Positions 19,823-28,258 of a stretch of 64,000 nucleotides of DNA are shown here, piece by piece (the stretch's first letter is position 1; each line of letters begins with the position of its first letter). The stretch is from UBA1046 sp012511325 (GTDB lineage: Bacteria; Bacillota; Clostridia; Saccharofermentanales; DTU023). The DNA lies in the NCBI GenBank assembly GCA_050951925.1, contig JBMNJZ010000001.1, positions 1,550,001-1,614,000 of the forward strand, given 5' to 3'. The translations under genes were made by a program, and so were the position numbers. The notes under the pieces are model-generated. The model made no database searches. It saw only the letters and a list, made by a program, of their open reading frames with translations, and had not been told where the DNA came from.

Positions 19823-22723
19823 TCATTCTTTTTTAAGAAATTCTTCCAGCGCCTCCGGCGATAGGGGTCTTGAATAATAGTATCCCTGTATTTCGTCGCA
19901 GGCTAAGCTCTTCAGAAAATCTGCCTGCTCTTTTGTCTCCACGCCTTCGGCAGTAACACCCGCTTTAAAGGCTTTTGCCAATGTAAGGATGTTTTCCGTT
20001 ATAGGAGCCCATTTTTTCTCTAAGTCTATATAATCTATTATCTCTTTGTCTATTTTCAATCTGTCAAATGGCACTAGCTTTAAGCGGTTTAATGATGAAT
20101 AACCTTTGCCGAAATCATCGATGGTAATATTTACTCCCAACTCTTTCAGTTGATATATTTTAGCAAGTACATCATCAGGATTCTTAGAGAACAAGCTTTC
20201 CGTAATCTCAAGCTCAATGTACTTTGGATCTACACCGCTTCCCTTTATAATTTTTGCAAAGTCAGAAATAAAATCCTCTCCCTCGAATTGTACAACCGAT
20301 AGGTTCACGGAAACTCGAAGAGGAGGAAACCCTTTCGCGACGAGTCTCTTATGCTCCTGCAGTGTTTGCTCCAAAACCCAGAGTCCAACATCATAAATCA
20401 ATCCTGTCTGTTCAAGGATGGGAACAAATCTGTCCGGAGGCACCCTTCTGTTGCCGTCAACAGTCCATCTGAGCAATGCCTCAACACCGACCGTTTTCCC
20501 CGTATCACAGCTGATCTGCGGTTGAAACTCCAGAAAGAACTCTTCGTTCTCCAGGGACTTGAAAAGCTTATTCATGAACAAGGTGTTTTCAGCAATATTG
20601 TTTTCCAGTCGCTTTGCATAGAAAACAATATCCTCATTGTTCCTTACCGCTTCATACCCCGCTAAATCGGCGTTCTTCAAAAGAGCCTTAGCATCTATGC
20701 CGTTATCCGGATATATGGATATGCCTATGCGGGGGACAACAAATAATGCTTCTATTTCCATATCGGTCGCTATGGGATGGGAAAAAGCGGCAAGCAATCT
20801 ATTGGCGCAGCATTCTATATGTTCGGTGCTTTCTACATTGGGTAAAATAACGATAAACTCACCTTCACTTGTCCTGGCGATATAACAAAATTCCTCCAAC
20901 AGATTTTTAAGAATTGTCGCCGATTTCAACATTACCTGCTCGACCATACTATGACCATATGTGTCCTTGATCATCCTCATGTTCGAGAGTTCAATATTTA
21001 GAATTGCTATCTTATCTGATTCTTTTCTGTTGAGTATAATTTGCTCAAGCATCTTTATAATCATATTCCTGTTCGCTAATTTCGTGGTTTCATCAAAATA
21101 AGCGACATCATATAGCATTTCTTCATACAAAGTCTTCTTTCTTGCATCCCCCAACATATTCACAACCATGTTTAAAAAGTACAAACGATTTTTGTTGAGG
21201 TTTTCATTACTCCGTTCATAATATTCCAATATAAGTATTCCCTCTATTGGTCGTCCTATGATTTGTAAGGGATATGCAAAAAAGGCGTTTATCCCTCTTG
21301 AGATAAGGAAATTTCTCGTAGTCTCACAGACATAAAGGGGGTTATTTATGATATCTTTGCACATCAGGGGTTTACCTTGATCAATCAGAACTTTAGCTAT
21401 AGGTAAGTTGTCCATTTTAACTTTCATCCCCGGCTGATAGGGAAGCGAATCGCTTTCAAAATTTTTCACATATACGCTGAAAACGTTTGCTTCGCCATAA
21501 TCCTCGCTGAATCCGATTAAATAGGCATAATCAAATTCAAGCACCTCGGCGGACAATTTAAACATCTCATCAACTTTTTCCTTAGCGTTTTCGCTATTGA
21601 TCGTAATAAAATTGGTGGAAATTGCTTCAAGTATCTGTTGTTCCTTTATAAACCTCTTATGTGCATCCAGCTTGAGAGTATATTCGTCTGTCAGTCGTAG
21701 CACGGCTAACAAGGTAAGTACAACAAGAGCAACTCTTGTCAGATATTGATTCATATTGATGACGACAGAAATTTCAGGTTTGGTTATTGATAAAATAATT
21801 TGAATTAGCACCACCAATCCGGCATAAATAAAAAGATGGATTTTGCTGTCGAGGATGACGGTAAACACAAAGAATAATATATATATTGCCCATATAGTCA
21901 CCGCCCCCGTCTCGGTGTTTCTGTATATAAGATAAAATAAACTAAGTAAACCAGCTGCCAGAAACATGGTATTCTGAGTATCATGGTTTTGCGTTATATG
22001 CGGTATCTGTCTTATAAATATTCCAAGCAATAATAAAGTCGCGGCCAGGAAAATTTCTTCTCTCGCCGATCTTTTCATGCCAAAATACCCTATAAAAAAC
22101 GATGCCGAGCTGCCTGCCGTAAATACGGACGCAACCATTCGGAACATGCGCCATCGGTCTCCTTCTGCGGATAGGTCGTCATGCAAAGAGACGGATGTTT
22201 CCATCGGCCTCTCGAGAAGCAGGCCGGATTTTCTCAATGTTAAAGAAAGCATTGTCACTGGCACGATAATAAATATAACTACTAATTTGGGAAAATACTT
22301 TATCCCGAGGATGTCGGGTATAGTATCTGTTACTATGCCCAAACAGAAAGGAATCAGCACGGATATTAATAAATTACGTGCCAGCTGCTTCTGAGGATTC
22401 TTAGGTTCAATTTTTATCCACCAGCGAATAAGTAATATAATACTTACAGTCGCAAATCCTAAGTAGTATAAGGTAAGCCAAATTCTCCCTGTGCCGGCGG
22501 GAAGTATGTTTACCCAGCCGAAATCGGACTCCACCATTTGGTATTGATTTACGCCAAGATATCCGAAGGGCAAATACAAAAGTACATTTATAATAGCGGG
22601 CAAATAAATTACAGTGTGCAAAACCCACTTGCTTAATCGAACTTCAGTTTTTGTCAGCAGCAGTACAAAATGGAGCAGATGCTGTAAAAAACTCCCCACC
22701 CGAAGACGGATAAACATCTCCAA
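19823..22723 (-). CDS. GGDEF-EAL c-di-GMP phosphodiesterase, main part of a frameshifted gene
   Basis: Probable c-di-GMP hydrolase at the membrane. This frame holds further membrane segments, a GAF-like domain (about 370-520), a GGDEF domain with degenerate signature SEGEF (near 620), and a C-terminal EAL domain with EALLRW, ELEITES, IDDFGKGYSSL, LKIDKEII and AEGVET, so the phosphodiesterase residues look complete while cyclase activity is unlikely. The first residues are only part of a 7TM sensor domain whose beginning lies in another frame at 22654-22920. The two join if one T is added to a run of six on the minus strand (plus-strand A run 22686-22691), giving one protein of about 1,032 residues. 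The start at 22723 is therefore probably not a true one. Confidence 0.85.
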   Translation of the reverse strand: MEMFIRLRVGSFLQHLLHFVLLLTKTEVRLSKWVLHTVIYLPAIINVLLYLPFGYLGVNQYQMVESDFGWVNILPAGTGRIWLTLYYLGFATVSIILLIRWWIKIEPKNPQKQLARNLLISVLIPFCLGIVTDTIPDILGIKYFPKLVVIFIIVPVTMLSLTLRKSGLLLERPMETSVSLHDDLSAEGDRWRMFRMVASVFTAGSSASFFIGYFGMKRSAREEIFLAATLLLLGIFIRQIPHITQNHDTQNTMFLAAGLLSLFYLIYRNTETGAVTIWAIYILFFVFTVILDSKIHLFIYAGLVVLIQIILSITKPEISVVINMNQYLTRVALVVLTLLAVLRLTDEYTLKLDAHKRFIKEQQILEAISTNFITINSENAKEKVDEMFKLSAEVLEFDYAYLIGFSEDYGEANVFSVYVKNFESDSLPYQPGMKVKMDNLPIAKVLIDQGKPLMCKDIINNPLYVCETTRNFLISRGINAFFAYPLQIIGRPIEGILILEYYERSNENLNKNRLYFLNMVVNMLGDARKKTLYEEMLYDVAYFDETTKLANRNMIIKMLEQIILNRKESDKIAILNIELSNMRMIKDTYGHSMVEQVMLKSATILKNLLEEFCYIARTSEGEFIVILPNVESTEHIECCANRLLAAFSHPIATDMEIEALFVVPRIGISIYPDNGIDAKALLKNADLAGYEAVRNNEDIVFYAKRLENNIAENTLFMNKLFKSLENEEFFLEFQPQISCDTGKTVGVEALLRWTVDGNRRVPPDRFVPILEQTGLIYDVGLWVLEQTLQEHKRLVAKGFPPLRVSVNLSVVQFEGEDFISDFAKIIKGSGVDPKYIELEITESLFSKNPDDVLAKIYQLKELGVNITIDDFGKGYSSLNRLKLVPFDRLKIDKEIIDYIDLEKKWAPITENILTLAKAFKAGVTAEGVETKEQADFLKSLACDEIQGYYYSRPLSPEALEEFLKKE

Positions 22724-22920
22724 AATGCACTTGCTTCCGCCGTAGGCGCCGAAGTTGAAATGGAGTATGCGTATGCCCAGCTTGCCGTTGAACTCATCAT
22801 GAGTACAAAGAGCTTGTTGACACTGCTTTTCATGTGGGTATCTACTGTATATGTGCCGAAACCCATATAAAAAAATCCGCAGAGATAGTACAAAGCTGAC
22901 ATAACCAAGCTATATTTCAT
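22654..22920 (-). CDS. N-terminal fragment of the 7TM GGDEF-EAL protein (frameshifted)
   Basis: An 88-codon frame with good initiation signals: ATG 22920 with GGAGATGG about 6 bases upstream. It encodes the first membrane helices of a histidine-kinase-type 7TM sensor domain (LYYLCGFFYMGFGTYTVD, LFVLMMSSTASWAYAYSI, CLSVFGWGVFYSI) and then hits a stop. In the other frame the expected continuation (LQHLLHFVLLLT) follows at once, so this is the true N-terminus of the gene ending at 19823. The break may be a sequencing or assembly error in a homopolymer, a real mutation, or phase variation. Confidence 0.75.
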   Translation of the reverse strand: MKYSLVMSALYYLCGFFYMGFGTYTVDTHMKSSVNKLFVLMMSSTASWAYAYSISTSAPTAEASAFWRCLSVFGWGVFYSICSILYCC

Positions 22921-23239
22921 AATTCCATCTCCAAAAAATATTGAAATCGCCGCTTAACGTAGGTTTTCTCTTATTTGTTTCCGTTTTTTAGCAAGTTCAA
23001 TACTTTTTTCGCATATTTATGATTTTTTGAGGCCTCAAACGTATTATATTCTACCATTTAACTAATGCAATGTCCTTCTTTATTCTGCACCCTCAATGAT
23101 GCATCCCCAATGATGCAGACAAACTGAAAAAGATGATAACAGACTGCCTGAGATAGTGTGCCCGAGAGATGTTCCGCTGCTTTCTAATGAGAAAGATCAA
23201 GTAGCGATGTTTTTACATGTTATTTTGAAATTTAAAACT
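22921..23239 (-). other. Gene-free stretch between the GGDEF-EAL gene and the tRNA-Lys terminator
   Basis: About 320 bases that hold no convincing gene. It is AT-rich near the GGDEF-EAL start (with a small palindrome at GAGGCCTC). On the plus strand an open but start-less frame runs from 23114 through the tRNA-Lys terminator; I could not assign it to a family, and it may be a gene remnant or chance. Confidence 0.5.
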
Positions 23240-23281
23240 AAAAAAGACGACTTGGGATTGTATCCGTTTTGTCGCCTTTTT
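23240..23281 (-). terminator. Terminator of tRNA-Lys
   Basis: On the minus strand GGCGAC pairs with GTCGTC (one G-U pair), extended by A-T pairs, followed by TTTTTT, just after the tRNA 3' end. Confidence 0.75.
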
Positions 23282-23357
23282 TGGTACACCATCTGGGATT
23301 CGAACCCAGGACCCACTGATTAAGAGTCAGTTGCTCTGCCAGCTGAGCTAATGGTGC
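23282..23357 (-). tRNA. tRNA-Lys (anticodon CTT)
   Basis: Acceptor arms GCACCAT and ATGGTGT pair; CCA is encoded. The anticodon stem ACTGA/TCAGT encloses loop CTCTTAA, giving CTT, which reads AAG. T arm is CTGGG TTCGAAT CCCAG. It has its own consensus promoter and terminator. Confidence 0.95.
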
Positions 23358-23369
23358 CTGAGCACAGAC

Positions 23370-23398
23370 ATTATAAATTTTACACCTGTCATTGTCAA
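23370..23398 (-). promoter_or_regulatory. Consensus promoter of tRNA-Lys
   Basis: Minus strand TTGACA (23398-23393), exactly 17 bases, TATAAT (23375-23370): a perfect sigma-A consensus 12 bases before the tRNA. Confidence 0.9.
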
Positions 23399-23484
23399 AA
23401 TATTAATCATTTGTTTCCCGTCAACTATTGATGCGATAATTGCGGCTGGTTTCGCGGGCAAAAGATTTGATGTATGTCGGTAGA

Positions 23485-23513
23485 TTGACATTTTGGCAGG
23501 CGCGGATTATGAT
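23485..23513 (+). promoter_or_regulatory. Sigma-A promoter of thrS
   Basis: TTGACA (23485-23490), a 17-base spacer and TATGAT (23508-23513), placing transcription start near 23520, at the front of the T-box leader. Confidence 0.85.
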
Positions 23514-23519
23514 TCATAC

Positions 23520-23736
23520 ATAAATGCGATGACGGAACGAGTAATCGGGGCGCTGGCTGCCAAGAGAGAGTCTGCCGTGGCTGAGAGCAGCTCCTGCCAG
23601 TCCGATGAAAACCACTCCCGAGCAGGATACGAAATAAGTATTCCCGTGAATCTGCGTTAAAGATCTAATGAGTGAAAACAAAGGTGGAACCGTGCTTTGC
23701 ACCCTTTGTCCCGGTAGAAGGACAAAGGGTTTTTCC
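23520..23736 (+). promoter_or_regulatory. Threonine T-box leader of thrS
   Basis: tRNA-sensing leader that lets transcription continue when uncharged tRNA-Thr binds. The T-box core AGGTGGAACCGTG is at 23682-23694. In Stem I the segment GAAAACCACTCCCGAG places codon ACC (Thr) at 23611-23613 in the specifier position, the pattern seen in known T-boxes. The terminator follows: CCCTTTGTCC (23702-23711) pairs with GGACAAAGGG (23720-23729), then TTTTT. The T-box core overlaps the region needed for the antiterminator. The thrS ribosome binding site comes just after. Confidence 0.9.
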
Positions 23737-23761
23737 TTTGCGGGATATGAGAGGAGAAAAA

Positions 23762-25654
23762 ATGAAAATTACTTTGAAAGACGGCTCAGTCGTAGAATAC
23801 GCGGCACCGAAACGGGCGATCGATATTGCTGCCGATATCAGTCCGGGACTGGCCCGAAATGCCATGGCAGCTATCATCAACGGTGAGAACAGGGATCTGC
23901 GCTTTTTGATTGAAGACGATGCTGAACTGGAACTGGTACAGTTTGACTCGGCGGCCGGAGCTCACGCTTTTCACCATTCTTCGGCGCATTTGCTGGCCCA
24001 GGCGGTGCAGCATTTGTATCCAGGTGTAAAATTTGCTATCGGTCCGGCAATCGACAATGGATTTTATTATGATTTTGAATTTACAGAACCCATCGGTTTG
24101 GAGGATCTGGAAAAAATCGAAGCGGAGATGCGACGGATTGTCAAGCAAAATATACCCATTGAGCGCTACACGCTCAGCCGCTCAGAGGCGCTTAAATGGG
24201 CAGAAGATAATGATGAGACCTATAAAACAGAATTGATCAGCGCTCTTCCTGAAGATGAGACGATCAGCTTCTACAAGCAGGGAGATTTTACTGATCTTTG
24301 CGCCGGACCCCATCTGATGTCCACAGGTCCGATCAAAGCGATCAAGCTGACCTCACTGGCCGGAGCCTATTGGCGCGGAGATGAAAAAAACAAAATGCTG
24401 ACGCGCATCTACGGCACTTCTTTCCCCAATAAGAGTGATCTGGATCAATATCTCGAATTTCTGGAAGAGGCAAAAAAACGTGATCATCGCAAGCTGGGCC
24501 GCGAAATGAAGCTATTTGCTTTTATGGATGAAGGACCGGGTTTTCCCTTCTTTTTGCCTAAAGGCATGATCCTGAAGAACACTCTGATGAACTACTGGCG
24601 TCAAGTACATGAGCGCTATGAATACAAAGAGGTCTCCACGCCGATTATGCTCAGTCAGAAGCTCTGGGAAAACTCCGGCCACTGGGAACATTATCGTGAA
24701 AATATGTATATCTCCCAGATTGATGGTGAAGATTTCGCTATCAAGCCGATGAACTGCCCCGGCTCGATGCTGATCTTCAAATCCGAACAGCATTCCTATC
24801 GCGATTTGCCACTGCGCATGGCGGAGGTAGGTCTTGTGCATCGACACGAGAAATCCGGCGTACTGCACGGTTTAATGAGGGTGCGCGCTTTCAACCAGGA
24901 TGATGCCCATATTTTCATGACCCTGGATCAGATCGCTGACGAAGTTGAACAGGTCGTGCATTTGATCGATGAAGTATATCGCCACTTCAATTTTAAGTAT
25001 CATGTCGAATTGTCTACCCGTCCTGAGGATTCCATGGGCTCCGATGAGGAATGGGAAAGGGCTACGACGGCACTAAGCGAAGTCCTGGACAAGCTGGAGA
25101 TTCCATATATCATCAATGAGGGAGATGGCGCTTTCTACGGACCCAAAATTGACTTCCATCTCGAAGACTCGATCGGACGGACTTGGCAATGCGGTACGAT
25201 TCAGCTCGATTTCCAGATGCCTCGACGCTTTGATCTGGAATATATCGGCGCTGACGGCGAACGTCATTTGCCTATCGTGATCCACCGGGTGGCTTTCGGC
25301 TCGATTGAGCGCTTTATCGGCATTTTAATCGAACATTATGCCGGGAAATTCCCTTTCTGGCTGGCACCGGTTCAGGTCAAAATTCTCTCGGTTTCACAGA
25401 CAGTAGAAGCCTATGCCCTGGATGTACTGTCTGAGCTCAAAGCAAATGGCATCCGTGCTGAAATTGATGCCAGGGATGAAAAAATCGGTTTCAAGGTCAG
25501 GCAGGCGCAAATGGAGAAGGTACCGTACAGTCTGATTGTCGGTCAGAAGGAAGCCGAAACAGGCACCGTCTCGGTCCGAGTTTTAGACCAGGGTGAGGCA
25601 GGCGCGCTATCATTAACTGAGCTGCTGGACAAGTTACACGCTGAAAACTCCTGA
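23762..25654 (+). CDS. thrS: Threonyl-tRNA synthetase
   Basis: Charges tRNA-Thr; cytoplasmic class II synthetase. The 630 residues comprise a TGS domain (1-60), the editing domain (HHSSAHLLAQAVQHLYPGVK), the catalytic core with zinc ligands Cys in KPMNCPGSM (near 330), His in VHRHEKSG (near 362) and the later His of IVIHRVAFGS, and a C-terminal anticodon-binding domain. ATG 23762 is chosen because GAGGAG lies 6-7 bases upstream; the frame continues open upstream into the T-box leader, which is not translated. Controlled by the threonine T-box, and followed by a terminator. Confidence 0.97.
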   Translation: MKITLKDGSVVEYAAPKRAIDIAADISPGLARNAMAAIINGENRDLRFLIEDDAELELVQFDSAAGAHAFHHSSAHLLAQAVQHLYPGVKFAIGPAIDNGFYYDFEFTEPIGLEDLEKIEAEMRRIVKQNIPIERYTLSRSEALKWAEDNDETYKTELISALPEDETISFYKQGDFTDLCAGPHLMSTGPIKAIKLTSLAGAYWRGDEKNKMLTRIYGTSFPNKSDLDQYLEFLEEAKKRDHRKLGREMKLFAFMDEGPGFPFFLPKGMILKNTLMNYWRQVHERYEYKEVSTPIMLSQKLWENSGHWEHYRENMYISQIDGEDFAIKPMNCPGSMLIFKSEQHSYRDLPLRMAEVGLVHRHEKSGVLHGLMRVRAFNQDDAHIFMTLDQIADEVEQVVHLIDEVYRHFNFKYHVELSTRPEDSMGSDEEWERATTALSEVLDKLEIPYIINEGDGAFYGPKIDFHLEDSIGRTWQCGTIQLDFQMPRRFDLEYIGADGERHLPIVIHRVAFGSIERFIGILIEHYAGKFPFWLAPVQVKILSVSQTVEAYALDVLSELKANGIRAEIDARDEKIGFKVRQAQMEKVPYSLIVGQKEAETGTVSVRVLDQGEAGALSLTELLDKLHAENS

Positions 25655-25700
25655 GGTAATTGTTGTCGCCATTGCGCCATTAAAAAACGGTACACTAGGA

Positions 25701-25735
25701 AACTGCCCGGACTTCGAGTCCGGACAGTTATTTTA
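25701..25735 (+). terminator. Terminator of thrS
   Basis: An 11-bp stem with one mismatch (25703-25713 with 25717-25727, tcg loop), followed by TTATTTT. Confidence 0.8.
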
Positions 25736-25826
25736 GGCAACTATATAACTATATGCGACTATAGTCGACAAATAATTTGTTTATATGAGAACCTGAGTTC
25801 TACAGCGACCTTTTGCTCAGTTTCCT

Positions 25827-27014
25827 TTAAAGCGAGAATTTCTCCTTGCATTTCGCGAAACATGACAGGACATAATCCAGATCTTCTTTGCTGTGCGCAG
25901 CCGAGATCTGAGTACGGATGCGAGCTTTGCCTTCTGGAACTACCGGATATTTAAAAGCAATGACATATACGCCGAGACTGAGCAGATAGTCGGCCACTGC
26001 AATGGCTTTAACCGCATCATAGATCATGACCGGCACTATCGGATGCGTACCGGGAATAACATCAAGACCCAGCTTTTCTATCCCGGTGCGGAAATATCCG
26101 GCATTGGCCTCCGTGCGATCGCGCAGGGATGTATCTTGCTCCAGCATATCCAAAACCCGGATCGCACCGGCGGCAATAGCCGGAGCCAATGTATTGGAGA
26201 ACAGATAAGGCCTGGACTTTTGCCTAAGCCAATCAATTATTTCCTGACGCCCGGTTGTAAAGCCACCCGAAGCGCCGCCCAGAGCTTTGCCCAGAGTAGA
26301 AGTCAAAATATCAATTCTACCCTCTACGCCACAATGCTCCGGCGTGCCGCGGCCCGTTTTCCCGACAAAACCGGAAGCATGACTATCATCAACCATGACC
26401 AGCGCGTCATATTTGTCGGCCAGATCACAGATCTCCCGCAAATTAGCTATCACACCATCCATCGAGAAAACGCCGTCAGTAGCGATCAATTTAACTCTGG
26501 CTCCTTTGGCGTCAGCTTCCTGCAGACAGCGCTCCAAATCGGCCATGTCATTGTTTTTATAGCGCAGGCGCAAAGCCTTGCACAGTCTGATGCCGTCTAT
26601 AATGCTGGCATGATTCAGCTGATCGGAGATAACTGCGTCCTCTTCACCCAGAATAGTTTCAAACAGGCCTGTATTGGCATCAAAACATGAGGAATACAGT
26701 ATCGCATCATCAAAACCGAAAAAGTCCGAGATTTTTTGCTCCAGCTGCTTATGCAGCTCCTGCGTGCCACAGATAAAGCGCACTGATGACAAACCATAGC
26801 CCCATCTGTCGTAGCTGGCTTTAGCCGCAGCGATCAATTCAGGACTGTTGGATAGGCCCAGATAATTATTGGCGCACATATTGATAACATTTTGGGTTTT
26901 TGTTGTGTCAATGCGAGGTCCCTGAGGCAAGGTCAGGACTCGCTCCTCCGTATAGACCCCTGCGTCTTTCAGCTCCCGCAGCTTATTTCTGATTATTTTC
27001 AGCCCGGTTTTCAT
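25827..27014 (-). CDS. kbl: Glycine C-acetyltransferase (2-amino-3-ketobutyrate CoA ligase)
   Basis: PLP enzyme that splits 2-amino-3-oxobutyrate with CoA into glycine and acetyl-CoA, the second step of threonine breakdown after Tdh. At 395 residues it is full length. It shows the alpha-oxoamine synthase motifs MVDDSHASGFVG and TSTLGKALGGASGG, with the PLP lysine in GKALG. The start at 27014 has AGGAGG about 8 bases upstream; a longer frame to 27050 has no such signal. It lies 129 bases downstream of tdh on the same strand, and its 3' end faces thrS. Confidence 0.95.
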   Translation of the reverse strand: MKTGLKIIRNKLRELKDAGVYTEERVLTLPQGPRIDTTKTQNVINMCANNYLGLSNSPELIAAAKASYDRWGYGLSSVRFICGTQELHKQLEQKISDFFGFDDAILYSSCFDANTGLFETILGEEDAVISDQLNHASIIDGIRLCKALRLRYKNNDMADLERCLQEADAKGARVKLIATDGVFSMDGVIANLREICDLADKYDALVMVDDSHASGFVGKTGRGTPEHCGVEGRIDILTSTLGKALGGASGGFTTGRQEIIDWLRQKSRPYLFSNTLAPAIAAGAIRVLDMLEQDTSLRDRTEANAGYFRTGIEKLGLDVIPGTHPIVPVMIYDAVKAIAVADYLLSLGVYVIAFKYPVVPEGKARIRTQISAAHSKEDLDYVLSCFAKCKEKFSL

Positions 27015-27143
27015 ATTTAAATTCCTCCTGTAACATGATGCTTTCTCCATCGCGCCCGGTATCTCTGATTAAATTAGACTCCCTGTTGAAGTCATTGACA
27101 GCCCGTGCCGGAACAATTCGATCACATCTTCTGAATCGATTGT

Positions 27144-28190
27144 TTATGCTGTTGTCCAATCCAGGATTACTTTGCCTGATCTGCCGCTGTTCATCGCCTT
27201 GAAGCCCTCCTCGTACTGTCTGAAATCCAAGCGATGCGTAATGATCGGAGTTAAGTCAAGGCCGGACTGGATCATAGCCATCATCTTATACCAGGTTTCA
27301 AACATTTCCCGGCCGTAGATGCCCTTCAATGTCATACTTCCCAAGATGACCCGATTCCAATCAATCTGGGTATCTGCAGGCAAAAAGCCAAGAAGAGAAA
27401 TCCGCCCGCCATTAATCATATTGTCGATCATAGAATTGAGTGCGGATGATGAGCCCGACATCTCCAAACCGACATCAAAGCCTTCGCGCATGTCCAGCTC
27501 AGGCATTATGCCTCTGACGGTATCTTTCGATAAATCAATGATATGGACAGTGGGTTCAACTTTCTTTGCCAATTCCAGACGGTATTGGTTGAAATCAGTG
27601 ATGGCAATATGTCTGGCCCCGCAATGCCTGGCGATAGCTGCAGCCATGATGCCTATCGGACCGGCGCCTGTAATCAGAACATCTTCACCCACCAGATCAA
27701 ATTGCAAAGCGGTGTGCACGGCGTTCCCCAGGGGATCGAAAATTGCCGCGATCTCCTCAGGAATGCCGGGCAATACTTGCACTGCGTTCGCTGACGGTAT
27801 AACCAGATATTCCGCAAAAGATCCCGCTCTGTTGACGCCGACGCCCAAAGTATCTTTACACAAAACCCGTTTGCCTGCCCGGCAATTTCTACACTTGCCG
27901 CAGACAATATGCCCCTCGCCCGAAACGATATCACCGATATCAAAATTGTCTACCATCGAACCAACTTCCACGATCTCGCCGACATATTCATGACCGGCAT
28001 TAAGCGGAACTTTAATCACGCGTTGGGCCCATTCATCCCAATTGTAGATATGGCAGTCTGTGCCGCAGATGGCTGTTTTGCGAATTTTGATCTTGACATC
28101 ATTAGGACCTGTTTCCGGAATCGGGATACGTTCCAGACTCAGGCCAGGGCCCGCCTCGGTTTTGACCAAAGCATACATAGTGTCGCTCAT
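27144..28190 (-). CDS. tdh: L-threonine 3-dehydrogenase
   Basis: Zinc- and NAD-dependent medium-chain dehydrogenase that oxidises threonine to 2-amino-3-ketobutyrate, which Kbl then cleaves. The 348 residues show the catalytic zinc region CGTDCHIYNWDEW and GHEYVGEIVE, the structural zinc cysteines CGKCRNCRAGKRVLC, and the nucleotide-binding ITGAGPIGIMAA. AAGGAGG lies 8 bases before the ATG. It heads the tdh-kbl pair. Confidence 0.96.
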   Translation of the reverse strand: MSDTMYALVKTEAGPGLSLERIPIPETGPNDVKIKIRKTAICGTDCHIYNWDEWAQRVIKVPLNAGHEYVGEIVEVGSMVDNFDIGDIVSGEGHIVCGKCRNCRAGKRVLCKDTLGVGVNRAGSFAEYLVIPSANAVQVLPGIPEEIAAIFDPLGNAVHTALQFDLVGEDVLITGAGPIGIMAAAIARHCGARHIAITDFNQYRLELAKKVEPTVHIIDLSKDTVRGIMPELDMREGFDVGLEMSGSSSALNSMIDNMINGGRISLLGFLPADTQIDWNRVILGSMTLKGIYGREMFETWYKMMAMIQSGLDLTPIITHRLDFRQYEEGFKAMNSGRSGKVILDWTTA

Positions 28191-28258
28191 ATTAATTGCC
28201 TCCTTGGAATTTTACCGCTATCTATTATACACTCAGCATCCGCCGGCGACTATTGCAC

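Noticed and set aside
22680..22700. Programmed -1 frameshift in the GGDEF-EAL gene
   Set aside because: The T run is not in the X-XXY-YYZ register needed for tandem slippage and no stimulatory stem is obvious; a one-base indel explains the split more simply.
23114..23281. Start-less open frame on the plus strand before tRNA-Lys
   Set aside because: It reads plausibly (LPEIVCPRDVPLLSNEK) but has no start or ribosome binding site, runs into the tRNA terminator and matches no family I know; listed only as part of the gene-free region.
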